A DNA stretch of 64,000 nucleotides from Petrosia ficiformis (GCA_947044365.1 OX345636.1:18268548-18332547); one strand, 5' to 3'. Positions 23,531-38,100 are shown, counted from the stretch's first letter. Numbers and translations are program-made. Notes: generated by a model not told the origin, from the letters alone.

Positions 23531-24251
23531 AAAACATCTAAACTGTGAATATCGATAATATACTAGTTAGAAGATGGCGAGTGAAGTGCACTGTTTTTTT
23601 AAACTGTTATTGTTACTCTTTTGGCTTTTTAAACTACATATGACATTCCTAGAAGATTAAAAAAAACAATCATAAATTGTAGGGAATGGAGAGACTTCCC
23701 AGATCTGGTCTGTAGACAAGAGAGTGCATCAATTACTGTGAAAAGTCAGCTACTGCTTCTTTCTGCCTCGCCTCATCTTCAAAGTAACCCCAAATTTTTA
23801 GTATTAAAATCGTGTATCATTTGTTTATTAGCTATCTTAGTTTTTAACACAGATGTAGAATAAATAATAATATCAATACTCACTGTTTACATGTAGTCTA
23901 ATTTTCTTACCAACACCTTCGGCCAAATTCCTTAGCTGGGACAGAAAAGTCAACTCGATTGACCAGACTCCCTCCCCGCCGTCCGATCTCAAAAAGGGGA
24001 GGAGTCTGGCTCGCGAGACTACAAGATGCAGGCTTGTAGTCACTGGTACGGTTAGTAGGGTTTCAACCAAACCACTTTTTTTCGGCTGACACACCCACTA
24101 TTAATACTATAATAATTATTGTTATTGTTAATTTTTATTACCCTTCGTCAGCTCTACCATTCAACAATAGAAGACGAACTGCCATCAGTTAAGACCATAA
24201 AAACTGCACTGTCATCCTTCTCTATCCCACAAAAAAATGCTCCTTAAAACA

Positions 24252-24491
24252 GTCTCTAAGCTTTTTCAGCCGCTCTTGATCCTTCCTGCAACAAATGCTA
24301 CCTAAGAGAGATCATTCATTGCTCTTCGTCGTATAAAGTCCTATTTACGATGTATGATGTCTCAAGCAAGGTTAAACCATCATGATTTTGCATTACCATC
24401 AAGCCTTTGTGACACTATTGATCTTAAAGTTATTGCTAATGAATACATTATTCAGAATGAAACTAGAAAAAACACATTTGCCAATTTTGAA
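24252..24491 (+). pseudogene. hAT transposase C-terminal fragment
   Basis: The open frame begins VSKLFQPLLILPATNA, has a stop (TAA) where a Ser codon is expected, then continues ERSFIALRRIKSYLR, MSQARLNH, DLKVIANEY and ETRKNTFANF. This is the conserved hAT/ZMYM1-like dimerisation region (normally ATNASSERSFSALRRIKT-like). A donor-like GTAAGT follows the last codon at 24492. The nonsense codon and missing upstream catalytic regions indicate a dead remnant. Confidence 0.75.
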
Positions 24492-24669
24492 GTAAGTAAT
24501 AAACTTTTAGTCAGTTAAGCTGTTAATATTTTTTTTTTCTTTCAAATCATTTCGTTTAGTCCAACCGTACCACTTTCAAAACTGGTGGCTACAGCACTGA
24601 GACGAGTGTTTGAAACTGTAGTAGTCAGTGGCGATGCCCATACTTAGCATCATGGCCTGTAACAAATCT

Positions 24670-25245
24670 GGCGTGGCCACACCCTTCGCTTGGAGGAGGA
24701 AGAGTCTGGTAACAGAAGCACGAACAAGTTATAGAAATGGAATTTAATTACTGTAAAGCTGGAATTTTAATTACCAGAAAAAGGTGTGACTCACTAATAA
24801 GCATGGCGTGAGTTTGTATTGATTGTGGACAGGATTGCTTTACCATACTCTCCATAATAGCAACAAGATTGAGAGGTGTCACAATGACTGCAATACTGCT
24901 TGTAGGATCTCTTAATTTGTCATAGGCTTTTGGCAGGCAGGCAGGCAAAACACATTTTTTTGCCATACCTGGTTGGTAACACAGCAAAAACATCTCTGTT
25001 ACTCATGAATTCTGATATCACTAATCTTTGCTCCTCTTTCAGCGCTGTCATGGTAACCAATAATCCTACAAGAATATTGTACACACATTTCTTTTCAGCC
25101 ATATGTTTGAAGGTGATTATTACGTTTGCATTTTTGCGGCTAATTATTCGCATAGAACAATGTAACAGGAATTCCTGCTACACTCCACTACTCGTTCGTG
25201 TTGCTGTTACCAGACCCTTCCTTCTCCAAGCGAAGAATGTGGCCA
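24670..25245. mobile_element. TIR element carrying a RecQ-helicase fragment
   Basis: The left end GGCCACACCCTTCGCTTGGA and right end TCCAAGCGAAGAATGTGGCC are inverted copies. Similarity continues about 50 bases in (GTCTGGTAACAG and CTGTTACCAGAC). Related words (CTTCGCTTGGAGGAGGAAG) occur at 42355-42405. The target duplication is not clear. The interior matches helicase coding sequence on the minus strand. Confidence 0.6.
24748..25130 (-). pseudogene. RecQ-like DEAD/H helicase N-terminal fragment
   Basis: The minus strand reads LKEEQRLVISEFMSNRDVFAVLPT, then (after a one-base shift near 24950) CLPKAYDKLRDPTSSIAV and VTPLNLV. This is the Q-motif-like to motif Ia region of RecQ-type helicases. 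Walker A should be GxGKS after LPT; here it reads RYGKKM, with both the Gly and the Ser/Thr positions changed. Only about 110 residues remain. It lies inside inverted repeats and may be a captured host or transposon gene piece. Confidence 0.65.
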
Positions 25246-25562
25246 GTAGTGTTGTCTTAGTTAACTAAAACTAATACTAAATCTATTTTAATATAACCTT
25301 TTTCTATTTTAGTTTGTAACTATAACTAAAATATATTATTGATGGCCTTTTAGTTATACAACTATAACTAATATACTTGTAATGGATGTTTTGGTTAACT
25401 AAATGTACTTGCAATGGATTTTTGGTTAACTACTAATGTACATATAATTACACTAAGAAGCAGTGTTAATCTGCAACCTTCGTTAATTAATGCATTTGCA
25501 TAATTATTTGCAACCTTCGTCAGGTAAGGGTTAATTAATTAGATACTCCCTTTTTTTTACAG

Positions 25563-26113
25563 ATGGTGTTCAACAGGTTCAAGCAAACAAATATTTTTTA
25601 TTCTTTTAGTAATCACGATCTGTTTTACAGTGCTAGAATACAAACATATAGTCTCTAAAGAAATCAAAGTATATCACAACGTTCAAAATAATATACAGTT
25701 TTCTGTTAAATCTGCTCCAGATATAACTAATTCATCTACTGCTATTAGAACTAATACATCTACTGCTATTAGAACTAATACATCTGCTGTCAACTCCTCT
25801 AATGAAGTAATTCTGAAAACCGAAGAAGACTTAAGAAACTACTTTGTTCAAACTCCATATATATTTGATAAGTTTACTATAGTGACTCCTACATATAAAC
25901 GTACAGATAATCTATACCATCTTTTTGACACCTATTGCCCGATAACTGATATTATTCATAAAATAATAATTCTGTGGAATAATGTTGGTGAGTCTATACC
26001 AGAGAAAGTCATTGAATATGCAAAGAAATGTACTATTCCTGTTATATTCAAGATTATGGAGAGGAATAACTTGACAAGTCGTTTCATTCCTTTTCCTGAT
26101 ATTGAGACAGCAG
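25563..26113 (+). CDS. GT64 gene B exon 1
   Basis: Acceptor TTTTTTACAG, donor GTATGT. It starts one base into a codon as in gene A. The stem has a 24-base in-frame duplication absent from A, and lacks some of the Cys-containing A stem (CDCTPNTS region). Confidence 0.85.
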
Positions 26114-29100
26114 GTATGTATAATGAATATCTATTGTGTAAATATGCTCACTGACTTGCAATCTTGCACATTGTAAAAATTAACCGGTTATTTTGACTAT
26201 TATTTGGTCACAGAAGTTTCAATGCGGTATTGATAATAAATATTGTGCTTGTGAGGTATACATTATTGTAAACCATGACTTTGTACTACAAATAACGGAT
26301 AACAAATTAAAACATTTGTGTATATAGATATATAGTATGTATATATATATATTATATATATATATATAATTTATTCATAAATGTTTTTACAAATCTATTT
26401 GCTATTCATTACTTGTTATTATAAGTACAAAGTTGTGAATTTGTCAACAAATAACTTTGTTCTCCACAGATTATTGAATGCATATTTACAATAATTTATA
26501 CCTCACAAGCATATCAATACAGCATTGAAACTCCTGTAACCAAATAAGGATTAAAATAACCAGTTCGTTTTTACAGTGCTCTGTCTACTTTTAAGACAAA
26601 ATTAAACATTTGAATTGTAATTACATGTATTGTCACCATGCAGTCATAGCACGACCAATTAAATACAATTTCCACTATTCCTTGCAACAGTACTAGTGAA
26701 TAAATTAGTTAGTTTTTAAATTTACTTTTTTGCGTGTCTGCAATGTAGGTATCATCACACTGTAAAAAATAATAGGTTATTTTAAGCTTCAGTTGGTTTC
26801 AACTATCATTTGTTATTCAATCAATAATCGGCCACACCTTTGTGTAAATAGTACAGTGTTTAGTATAATTAATTTTGTAGAATTTTTTGGTGACTAATAA
26901 AATTAGAAGATTTTATTATTTTTAATTGAACTCTGTACTAATTACAAAAAGGTGTGGCCGGTTATTGATTGCTCAAAATGATCCAGATTGTTGAATACAA
27001 AAAATGAGTCAAGCAACTGTAAGAGACAAGATTTGGTTTATGACTAGAGTAGATGTTGTTGCAGCAGATGGTACAGTAGCCATTAATTTCTAGTAGTTCT
27101 ATAAGACGTAACGGTATGGATAGCTGTCTGTAAATATATTAATTTATCCGATTATAGGTGTGTCCGAATTAATTTTTGCAAGCTTATACCTCAAGACCAA
27201 GCAAGCGATCGTCATGAAACTTGTTATGCAGGGATATTACTTACTATACTTTCTTACTATGGTGTAGTAATTCGACTTGCAGTGGTAGAGAGAGCACTAT
27301 AGCGTTCGAGTATGGGTGGTGTCCGATAATTGACTCTTTACTCTATAGTTTGAACTTCTATATTAGTCATTCTTTTATCTTGTTTTTTCTGCCCTCTATA
27401 GCCTTGCCTTGCTTGTTCTTTATGACTTTGATATGTCTTATCTCCACTGTTACTTTCTGTTGCAGCATCAGCACTAGCTTCAATTACTATTCCATTCCCT
27501 TTTTGTTCTTTTCTATCTTTGATACCCGAGGCGAGGGTCCCATCCCGATGGTGCTCATTGATACATGTAGTTGTTGTTCTGTGGATATTAATATAACAAT
27601 ATATATATCGAATATTTATAGAGCACTAACCTTTCTGTTTTAGATGCTTTACATTGTACAACCACGCATAACATTATTGAACATTAGTTTTACCATGAAA
27701 TACATATAACATCTTTGCCTTTTCTCAAACTTCAGGTTTCCATGTTTCTACCTAAAGGCTGGTTCACAATATGACGCAAGCCTTGCTTTGCGTCAGTTGC
27801 GTTGTGATAAAATTCTGAAAACTGATTTGTCAAACGCAACACAGCTGACGCAAAGATATGTAGAATCAGATCTTATTCTTGCGTCTGACGGCATTAAAAA
27901 AAGTGCATCATTTTCAAAATTCAACACACTTACGCAACACAAGGCCTATTGTAAACCAGCCTTAACTACACTTTCAACATAATATGTTTCTCAATTTCAT
28001 GTTGTAACATGTGTCCTCACACCATTTTACACGAAGCAGCTCATTTTAACTCATTGATGTCTTGCACTAGTGACCACACTTAAATGTAGACGTGAATTAC
28101 TAAGACACACAACTATATACATGTACGTTTATACACAATGTGTAATTAAAATTCATTATCACAAAGTTAGGTGTTTGTTTTTCTATTTCTGCTCAAAAGA
28201 AACAAAAAGTGTATATAGAAAAAAAACATCCCTATGATTGCTTTACAAATTTAAGTGAAGATAAAAGTACCCTATGACTGCTTTGTGGTGTCCAGCATTC
28301 AATAATCATGGCTGACTTTAGCAAGCAAGACAACAGCTTGTTATAGATCATCTACTCTCCTGACCTTTCAAAGGACCTTGTAGAACTTTAGGAATATATT
28401 TCAGGCAGAATAGCTAGCTATTTGTTCCAGTTTCTATGTAAGCTACACAGTTGACAGTTTTCTTTCTGCTGGTCTGTAGAGCTTGATCGCGCATTCTTCT
28501 CCACGCCACGCCCATTAATTGACCGAGCCCCCGGGAATGATGTAACTTCCTTAACTAGTATGTATACAACGCATACTCGCGTAGGTGACACAAGAATATA
28601 TATATATATATAGTTCGAACCCATGGGAAAGCAATCATAGGGATGGCCCTGGGCTGGGCCATAAAAATAATTCTGTTTTGAAAATACACAAAAAAAACAC
28701 GTAACCCCTTCTAGTTGCAATCAATGTGCTATGTTTGAATTCACTAATCAGTTTGTTTTAAATGAATCACTTTTACACCTCTCTAGGAAGTGAATAATAT
28801 TAATTATTATATACACTATTTGAATTGACTAATCAGATTGCATGATTACAGGTTGATAAATATTTACTTATTAACTCCCCAGGCTTACTTATTAACTCCC
28901 TGGTTCACTTATTAACCCATGATTTATTAAGAATAAACAATGAATATAGCATGAAGGTAAAATTGAAGGTCATCTTACTGAGGGCACACGTATGAACCGC
29001 GAAAATGGTATATAACCTATATTTATTTACTAATTTTACTTATAACCTTCCAGTTTGATCACTTAATTTAAATAATTATGCAATGAAAACATGTAGCTAA

Positions 29101-32100
29101 TGATCCCGCCTCAGTTACACGCCTCAGTTACCCCCCTCAGTCTCAGTTACTATGTATTTATACACCTAGCTTGGGTCTGTTGGTATATAAATTAATTAGT
29201 AATTGACTTTGACCTCATTGTGTAGTTAACGTAACCTATTTTAGCTACTTTGATATTATGAATTGTAGTTTTATTTATGAAATCCTTCAAAGACCAGATT
29301 TTATTAAGTTACTTGTTTTACAGGATTATGAAAATTAGCCTAATGATTGATTGTCCTGAAATATCAAATTCCTTGTGTGCAAAATGGCCGAATAGCAAGC
29401 ATTTAAACTTGAAAGGAAGCATTCGGCAGAAAATTTCTTCAAGCCTTTTTCACAAACATGGACATGGTAGCAAGTGCTGTCATCCCATATGCATTATTGT
29501 TTGCTATTTGTAACAAACTGTGGATAATCTCCATGGTAACTAATACCATGTATTTCATCTCCTAGCAACCACTCCCATACTACATGTCCATTATTTATAT
29601 CTAGTAATTCAATGAGTCCTGATTTGTTTCTACTTTTAGTTTAGCTGGCCTTAGAGCATGCAAAGCATAACACAAACTTCTACCTATTAATTATTCTTTC
29701 GACATGTAGTCTCATAGCATTGCTTTCCTCATTGACATCTAGACACATTTCTGGTTTTTTGTTGGTCTTATTATCTTATTACTTTGCAAAAGGTATCTGT
29801 TATAGAACGTATTGTACAGCTAAAAGGTGTGTAGCTTTACAGCAAAGGGGAAAATGCCACATACTCAGTATTACATGTGCCATTAGCTCCACTGACATTC
29901 ACTGCTACATGTATGTACAATGTTTTGATAATATAACAGTGATTATACATGCAAATGTAGCTACATATTCTTTTTGGCTAAAATTAATTATATTCATAGC
30001 TTATACAAGTAACAGAGTATCTATAGTTGCATGTGGATATAATTGATTTGTAAGTGTGATGAGTTTTCTACCTCTGATACAGGAATTCTGTCAATTGATG
30101 ATGACCTCATATTATCTAACGATTCTATCCATTTAGCATTCAATACCTTTAAGGTGAGAACAAATAATCATAATAAAATAATAATCTTGTTCATTTTTTT
30201 GGATAATTTGGAACCTTATGTAATACGATAAAAATGTCTCAGCTCTTCAGTGGATGTACATGTATTCCAGTCATGAAAAGTTTAGAGAGTTACATGTATA
30301 AAGCTAAAGAATGCTTTTAGGCTGAAGTGTGAAATTTTATTAAGCTTCCAAAAATCAATATTGAAAACACAATATGGACCTTTGTTACCCTCGCCACGAA
30401 GCATAGGCGGAGGGGTATGGTAATCATATTGTGTTTGTCTGTGTGTGTGTGTGTGTGTTCACAAAATTTTGACAAACATTGGTGGCTCCAACGAGCTACT
30501 GGCAGACTTCAAATTATACAAGGATCAAAAATAAACAAGAGGCTTTTGCTAAAACCCTTCGGTTATAAATTTATCGCATTTCCACGCTTTAGCTAGAACA
30601 CTGCATATAAGGGACACATAGAGACACGTATATATACATCCATTAAATCCTGTGGAAAGCAATCATAGGGATGGTCCTGCAACATTTCCTCCCTAAATTT
30701 TGGAGAGAAAAGTCTTAATACTGCCTTCAGTGGTTTAGCTAGGCAAGTGAGTACGTTCTAAGCATAGTAGATTCCAGATGTAGTACATTCTAAACAATTT
30801 AAGTGTAGAATGGTCATTGAAAGAATTATTCTCTAGAATTATAAAAATAAATAAATTTATACAAATGAATGTATTATAATTTTTAATAAAAAATGTAATT
30901 GTTTATTAATTGAATAAACAAAATGTTACATCTCTCGCTCTCTCTCCGACTCTGTTCAGTCATCTTTGCTCTTTTCTTTGCATCTCTGTTTATCACTCTT
31001 TGTAGCATGTTTGTGTAAAAATCGTAATTGCTGAAGTTACCAGTTATTATAACTCGAGTTGAGAAAAAGGAAGCACTTTATTAAAAAAGACTGAACAAGA
31101 ATACAAGATCATTACATACACACAATATCAGGGCTATGGCTAATACAAATAACTATACAACACTGCATACAAGTGTATATAGAGAAAAAAACATCCCTAT
31201 ATTTGCTTTGTGATGACTATGTATTAAGCATTGCTGATGGCACTAGTGTCTCTACCATTCTGTGTACTCGAAAGCTGGGGCCTGAAGAAGTAAGTGTAAG
31301 CCTGATTGCAGTCTAAATACACAGATCTTTGATGAACTGACTGAAGTACTCTTTCAAGGTTCTAAATGATGACTTCCTCGTGTCTGAAACTCAACAACTT
31401 ATCATACTTACTTGTTAAAGATTCTTGCATAATATTTATACTGTATATACAACAGTTATTAGCAGTTTTACATCTTTTGTGAAGCTTCCTGGCTGCTCTG
31501 TAGCTCAAACGCTCGTTCTTTTACACACCACGCCCATTAACTGACAGAGCCCCCGGGAATGATGCAACTTCCTTAACTACGTATACAACGCATAGTCGCG
31601 CAAGTGACACAAACATATATATATACTGTACATTAAACCCCGTGGGAAGCAATTATAGGGATGGCCCTATGGGCCATAAAAATAATTGGTTATTTTAACC
31701 TTTAGTATGTTACTGGAGTTTCTATTTTCCTGAATGTTAATTTGTTTTTCCTGTTAGGTAACATTTACAAGTCACAGTTCATTTGATCTTGATCTATATA
31801 AAGTACATGTCGTAATAAACCATATGGTCGACATTTATATAATGTAGCTATATATACAGCATAGTATTATAGGTATAAACTGTGGTGTATTATATTAGTA
31901 TTCCAATTCTAACATCTGCGAAAACAACAGATGTTACTTGCTCATTCCAAAGTAATTAGTATAATTATGTACATGAATTTGTAATTATAATAGTAAATAA
32001 CATCTGTTGTACTCCACAGAAATTTGAAAAGTTGGCAAATGTACGTAATTACTAAGTGATTTACATATACTATGTTTGAAGTAGATTGTATAATTTTTGG

Positions 32101-35100
32101 TACCATTCTGGCAAAAATGTGTGCAAATCACGTGCACAGCACATGACCTTGAATAGGTGGAGCTAGAAAGTGCCAAGAATGCACTGGAGCCTGTGCTCGA
32201 TGTTGTAGCCAGCGCTACCTCAATTGTGTTTGATTTGATGCAGTGCTTTGCTAGCGATAGTAGTAATACAGTAGTAGTTATGTTTAGATGTGTGTAGTTG
32301 TCCCCAGTAGTCTTCTCAAGTCTGGAAACAGTAACCGTGAATGATATAAATTGTCATAACTTTATAATCGAAAGGTTTTAGCAAAAGCCTATTGTTGTTT
32401 TTTGATCCTTGTATAATTTGAAGTCTGCCAGTAGCTCGTTCGAGCTGCCAATGTTCCAAGTTTTCTCAAACTTTTACGGACAGACAGACACACACACACA
32501 CACAATCAGAAAGTACGGTAATACTCTCTATGTAGGGATGGCATGGAAATAAAATGGCCACCCATACATTTCAATTGCAAGTGATGAGCTGAAATCTCTG
32601 GTTATATATACAGATACGCTTTAATACACACATATCTATTCATATCTAGCGTTTTTATGACTACCAACACCTAGATGGCCAGAAATTGTTGTTAAGGTAG
32701 AGAACCAGCGAGTGGCAAAACTGGCAAAATCTTCATCATAATTAATTTATTATTATTAATATTTTCCAGACAAATCATTTTTTTGTTCGTTGAACTATCA
32801 CATTGATTCTAGCACAATTCCAGCCGCATTCATAGTAAAATTCTGGTCTTAAATTAGCGAGATGATATCTTCAGATACTATGAAAGAAGACAGTCTCAAT
32901 GACTACAAAGATTTGATCTCGAATCAGACGCCATTTTCATTAATCAAGCCACATGGTATTTAATTGCGCATGGGCATGTCTTCACTCAGAACATGGAAGT
33001 GTGGAATCATAATAAAATTTGTGAGGAATCCGAAATACATTAATTAATATTAAACCCATTGTATAATAATTATATGATAAACATTGGAATAGTAAATTGT
33101 TGACAGTGACTGACACTACTTCTTGTAGGACTGCAGACAGTTGTGTAGGTGAAATAGAGAATAGACATCATCTGTAAGTGAAAGAGAATGATAATCATTT
33201 CATAAATAACTGATATATACAAAAGACTGACATTCATTGATGAACAAACTTACACCAGTATTTCTGCAATCTATTCACACCATTCAAAAAAAAACAATGG
33301 AAACAAGAATAATAAAAAACATTTCCAATAAAAATGTAAGATGTAGGGATGTCAAAACCCAAAAAGCATGCGAACAAGGTTAGGTGGGACCCAAAATTAA
33401 ACAAACCACTTCCATATAACCCTACATAAGTACAGCTCTTACTTTATAGAGCTGTACTTATGTAGGGTTATATGGAAGTGGTTTGTTTAATTTTGGGTCC
33501 CACCTACATCTTCTTTCATTTTTATTGGAAATGTTTTTTATTATTCTTGTATGATTACCGTACCCTTCCGCCTACGCTTCACGGCAAGGGTAATAATAAT
33601 CAACAACAATGCTGTGTTCAAATAATTCCCCTTAGTAACTGAATGTGGATGGGGCCTTTAGAATTCATTTCGGATAACAATTGTAGGTTGGCATTGATAG
33701 ATGTTTGGGCAGTAGTTGTTTCAGTGTGAACCTACTGTTGAATTTATCAGTATATAAATAGGAGAAGTGACCATATCAGTATCAACTGTATAGCATTTTC
33801 TTATATGGTCAGCATAACATCGAAATATTTTGTCCTAGGGAGCCCAAATTGTGCAAACAATATTCAAAATTTAAGAATCACAGCACTAGACGTAGTTGTA
33901 GTATTTGGGGATACAACTACCTATTTTGAATCGGAATCGATGATTACAAGAAACACATGACCTTGAAATGGCCCAGCAAAGTCCATGTGGATTGTATATA
34001 CTCCATGTTTGAGAAGGCCACCATGGAGGAACTTCTGGTGCTGAAGGGCAATTTGACTGACAAAGAGAGCATTTACTATCTAAGTGTTCTATCTTTGTCG
34101 GTCCTGGCCAGCAAACAAACATGTGAGCGAGAGGCTTCATTCGTGAGATTCCGGGATGACCTTCATGTAATTCAGAATGTATTTCAGCTCGGAGAGTTGG
34201 GGGAATTATGACTGTTACCTCACAGCATTAGTGATAGATAATTCTGTATTTCTAGAAGAAAACAGAGTGAATTTATCTTCCTCTTTATGAGTGACCGGCC
34301 ATCCTTCCATATCAAATCTATATACACGAGATAATATACGATCCTCTTCATGAGTGACTGGCCATCCTGCCATAACAAATCTATATACATGAGATAATAT
34401 ACGATTCCTGTGAGTATGGGTTTTTATTCGGTGAATGTTAACAGGTGAATCCCTGAAATATTAAATAATGATTCCAGATGATCAGGAACAACAACTTTCC
34501 ATGATCTGCAGATTTACGGAAAATCATCATGTATTCATACGTTGAAAGTGTTAATAATGTCCATAATTGTATAGGCAGACGCTTGAATTGATCTTCCGTC
34601 CTCTGAAAAGATGCAATAGAGGTTAATGATACGTTACTGATGTAAAGTGACAGCCATATAGGTATTGATGAAATCGTTTTATTTCAAAAACACTAATCCT
34701 TCCTTCTCAATATGAGAGTAATGCTGCTCGGCTTTCGATAGTGTTTGAGAAGCAATTTCAACTGGTTTTTCATCACCATTGGGCATTCTGTGAGATAACA
34801 CAGCTCCCACCTCATAAGCAGAAGCATCCACTGATAAAATCAAGTCCAATTTGGATCAAAGTGAATCAATACGGGCGATGATGTCAGTAACTGCTTAGAC
34901 TTCTGGAAGACCTCTTTGTGTTTTGACGTCCAGGACCATGTACTAGAATTTTGTAGGAGACAGTAATGTTGCCATATTAGGTATGAATTTACTATAGTAG
35001 GATAAAACTCCTAAGAATGATTTTACCTAGGTGATAGTGAGGCCTCAGAGCCTGTACTAGCTTGTACTTTGTCTGACATGGGATGCAGTCCCTTGGCATC

Positions 35101-38100
35101 AATTCGATATCCTAGGAATGGGACTGATGACATCATGAACAAACATTTGTCCTTGTTTACCTCCATACATGTCCAATAGTGCCACAGACAGTCAACAGTT
35201 CACTGTGGTGATCCCTGTAACTGTATTTATCCATGTAAATCCCGGAACGCCAGTGTAACACTGGTTATCTTAGGATGTTGCAATGTGTTTGAGTATCCTG
35301 GGACACCAGTGTAACACGGAATATCCCAGGATATTACAGGGTATATTGGCCACTCACCCTCACTGTCTGAGTATCCCAGTACACCAGTGTAACACTGGAT
35401 ATCCCAGGATGTTACAGTGTATAATGGCCACTCACCCTCTCTATCCTAGTGTTACACTGTATATCCTAGGATAGTACCAGGTATCCAAGCACTAATGGCT
35501 GAGTAAATAATAACAAAGCTTTAAAATGAAGATGTGAGAGGACAATATAAGTGAAGATCAAACTCAATGTTAAATGACAATCATAATTACACTTGGTATT
35601 AATATTGACACAAGATGATAATATAGCATAGTGAATAAACAAACAATACTAAACGAATTGCTTTTTGAAAGTCCTGCAGAATACATTTGCCTCAGCAGCT
35701 AATTAGCTTCATGATGAGGTTCAAAGAGTGCCAAAACTTTGCTTGGTGAATGGCGAGTAGCATGAAGGTCACCACTGCTAGGGTTCACAGGTAAATCTTT
35801 AATATAATTTGCAAACAGTAAAAGCCATACAGACAGCATCCATAATACACATTAAAATGTCGTATGCATGGTACATGTTCATGAAATTACACTAAAAATA
35901 TTATTCCACTCAAGATATGACAAGTTGTAAATGATAATTTCACTTGCATTGTAACATTATCCATGCCCATTGCTTTTTATACTGAGTCAAAGAGACTCCA
36001 AAGAAGTTTAAGACCTCTAACAACACCATCTTTATTGCTGCGGTCACAGAATTTTCTCTTCTCTAGAAGAGTGTTGAGATACATAGTTTTTCCTGGCTGT
36101 AATAATATGCTTTTGCTTGACCATCGGTATATGTTGTTGGATATGATGAATCTATGGAGGAATAACAAAATGATAGCATGACAATTAGCCGAAAAATACA
36201 ATTAATTCTTGCTTCTTAATATTCATCAGCAATAACAATTCACCCAGCTAGAAAAGCTGCATTCTGGAGGCAGTAATCTACAAAGTCAACTGCAGTTTGT
36301 AATCGACAAGATCCACTTCAAAGGTCACATTGACCCATAGTGCAACTTAGTTATTTATTCATGCTGTTTCTACAAATATTAATATAATTATGTATTGTGT
36401 AACAATACTGTATTAACATTTATAATGCTCGAATGCATCCTACCTATATATATACATTGTAAGTGGCCAATATACACTGCATATCCCAGGTTACTCAGAC
36501 AGAGAGGATGAGTAGCCACAATACACTGTAACATCCGGGAATATCCAGTGTTGCACTGCTGTCCTGGGATACTCAGATGGTAGCCACAATACACTGTAAC
36601 ATCCTGGGATATCCAGTGTTACACTGGTGTCTGGGATACTCTGACAGAATGTATAGGTAGCTACTATCCCTGTACTAATGTTGGATAAATATAGTTACTT
36701 TGGTTGCCATAGGTGACTGTCGACTGTCAGTGGCATCATTGGACATCCCTCAGTTTCCCCACAATCTGAGCTGATCACACACTCAGTAGTCTCGGTTTGC
36801 CCTGCAAACAACTGCAAGATGCATTGTTGCCCGCTAGAGCTTCTGTACAAGTCTTTAATTCAAATGACTTAGTCAAGTTAATCTTAGTCATTTCAATGCA
36901 CTAGTACAAAATAAAACTGTTTGAGATGCCTGTGCATGGTCAATAAACGCTATTTTACTAGCGCTTAGAATGTTGGGACCAAACGTTATTCATGTAATTA
37001 TTTTTGGTTAAACTAAGTTTCAGTATGTTCAATAACGTTTATTCCAGCATTATGAATGAAATACTTGCTACATTCACATGTCACTAAACATTTTGCCTGA
37101 GCACAGGCCCATACATGCCCGGGAGTGGCTATGCCACTGCTTAGCACCACGCTAATTATTCTCTTAGGAAGATGCACAAGGCTCACTTATTATGCATCCT
37201 CTATACTAACCACACCTCCTTCCCATGTGCTTGGAGCACCGGCGTTTGTTAACTACGTTTAATCTTTAGTTAAGCTACATTAAGAATAGCAAACATTTAT
37301 CAATGACCAATTCCCTATTTCATCATGGTCACAGAATATCATTTATAATGTTTATCTCTCCTACAGAAATATCCATACCTTCTTGTTGGTTACTCACCAC
37401 GTTCATACAAAGAAATTTCAGGAGAGTACAAGTATTCAAAAGGGAAATTTAATACTATAATGCTGACCAATGTGGCATTTATTCATCACAAATATCTTGA
37501 ACTATTTACACACACTGTACCTAAGATTATTATGGATTATATTGTAGAGACCCAGAATGGAGAGGACCTAACTATGAATGTAGTGGTTGGGAAGTACTTG
37601 ACTGAACTAGGTCATCCTATGTGTATTGCGGTCTATGTGAAATCTGATGGAAAGAAGGATTTTGGAAATCTTTCAAGTGAGTTAGCAATATAGCCTGCAT
37701 GTCACCATGTTTCTTGTAAAGAAAAGTTACTATTATCTAGATGGTGATCATCTGCATCATTTCTTTTGTAGAATATAATTATAATATTTATTTTAAATTT
37801 CATTCAGCTATTGTAATTCTAGCATGAAGTCAATTCTGTTTTAAGGTCCAAAATCTTCTGTAGTATAATATTATATCCCGTTTTGTACCTTCACACAGTC
37901 CATGATAAGACCCATTATATATATCCTGTAGGAAGGGCAGTGCTCCAGTGAAGCCGAGACTCAGGCATGTGTGTGACTTCACTTCCTTCCCAAGGAGAAT
38001 AATGGATCTTATTTTATTTCTGGCGGGGAGGAACATATCTAATTTATGTACTTGTATTAAATTCCTACATATTGTTTCCACTATTAGTGTTGGCAGATAT

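Noticed and set aside
27221..27643. 140-codon plus-strand open frame
   Set aside because: Very rich in Cys, Ser, Phe and Leu with no domain, no ATG context or splice sites, and located in GT64 gene B intron 1 among repeats.
33381..33506. Perfect hairpin as a microRNA precursor
   Set aside because: Arms are fully complementary and too long for a typical miRNA precursor, and it has the shape of a foldback repeat; kept only as a possible small-RNA source.
36000..36200. Minus-strand 74-codon frame (36201-35977) with GKTMYLNTLL
   Set aside because: A Walker-like GKT is present but lacks the upstream glycines and any neighbouring motif; judged chance or a decayed repeat.
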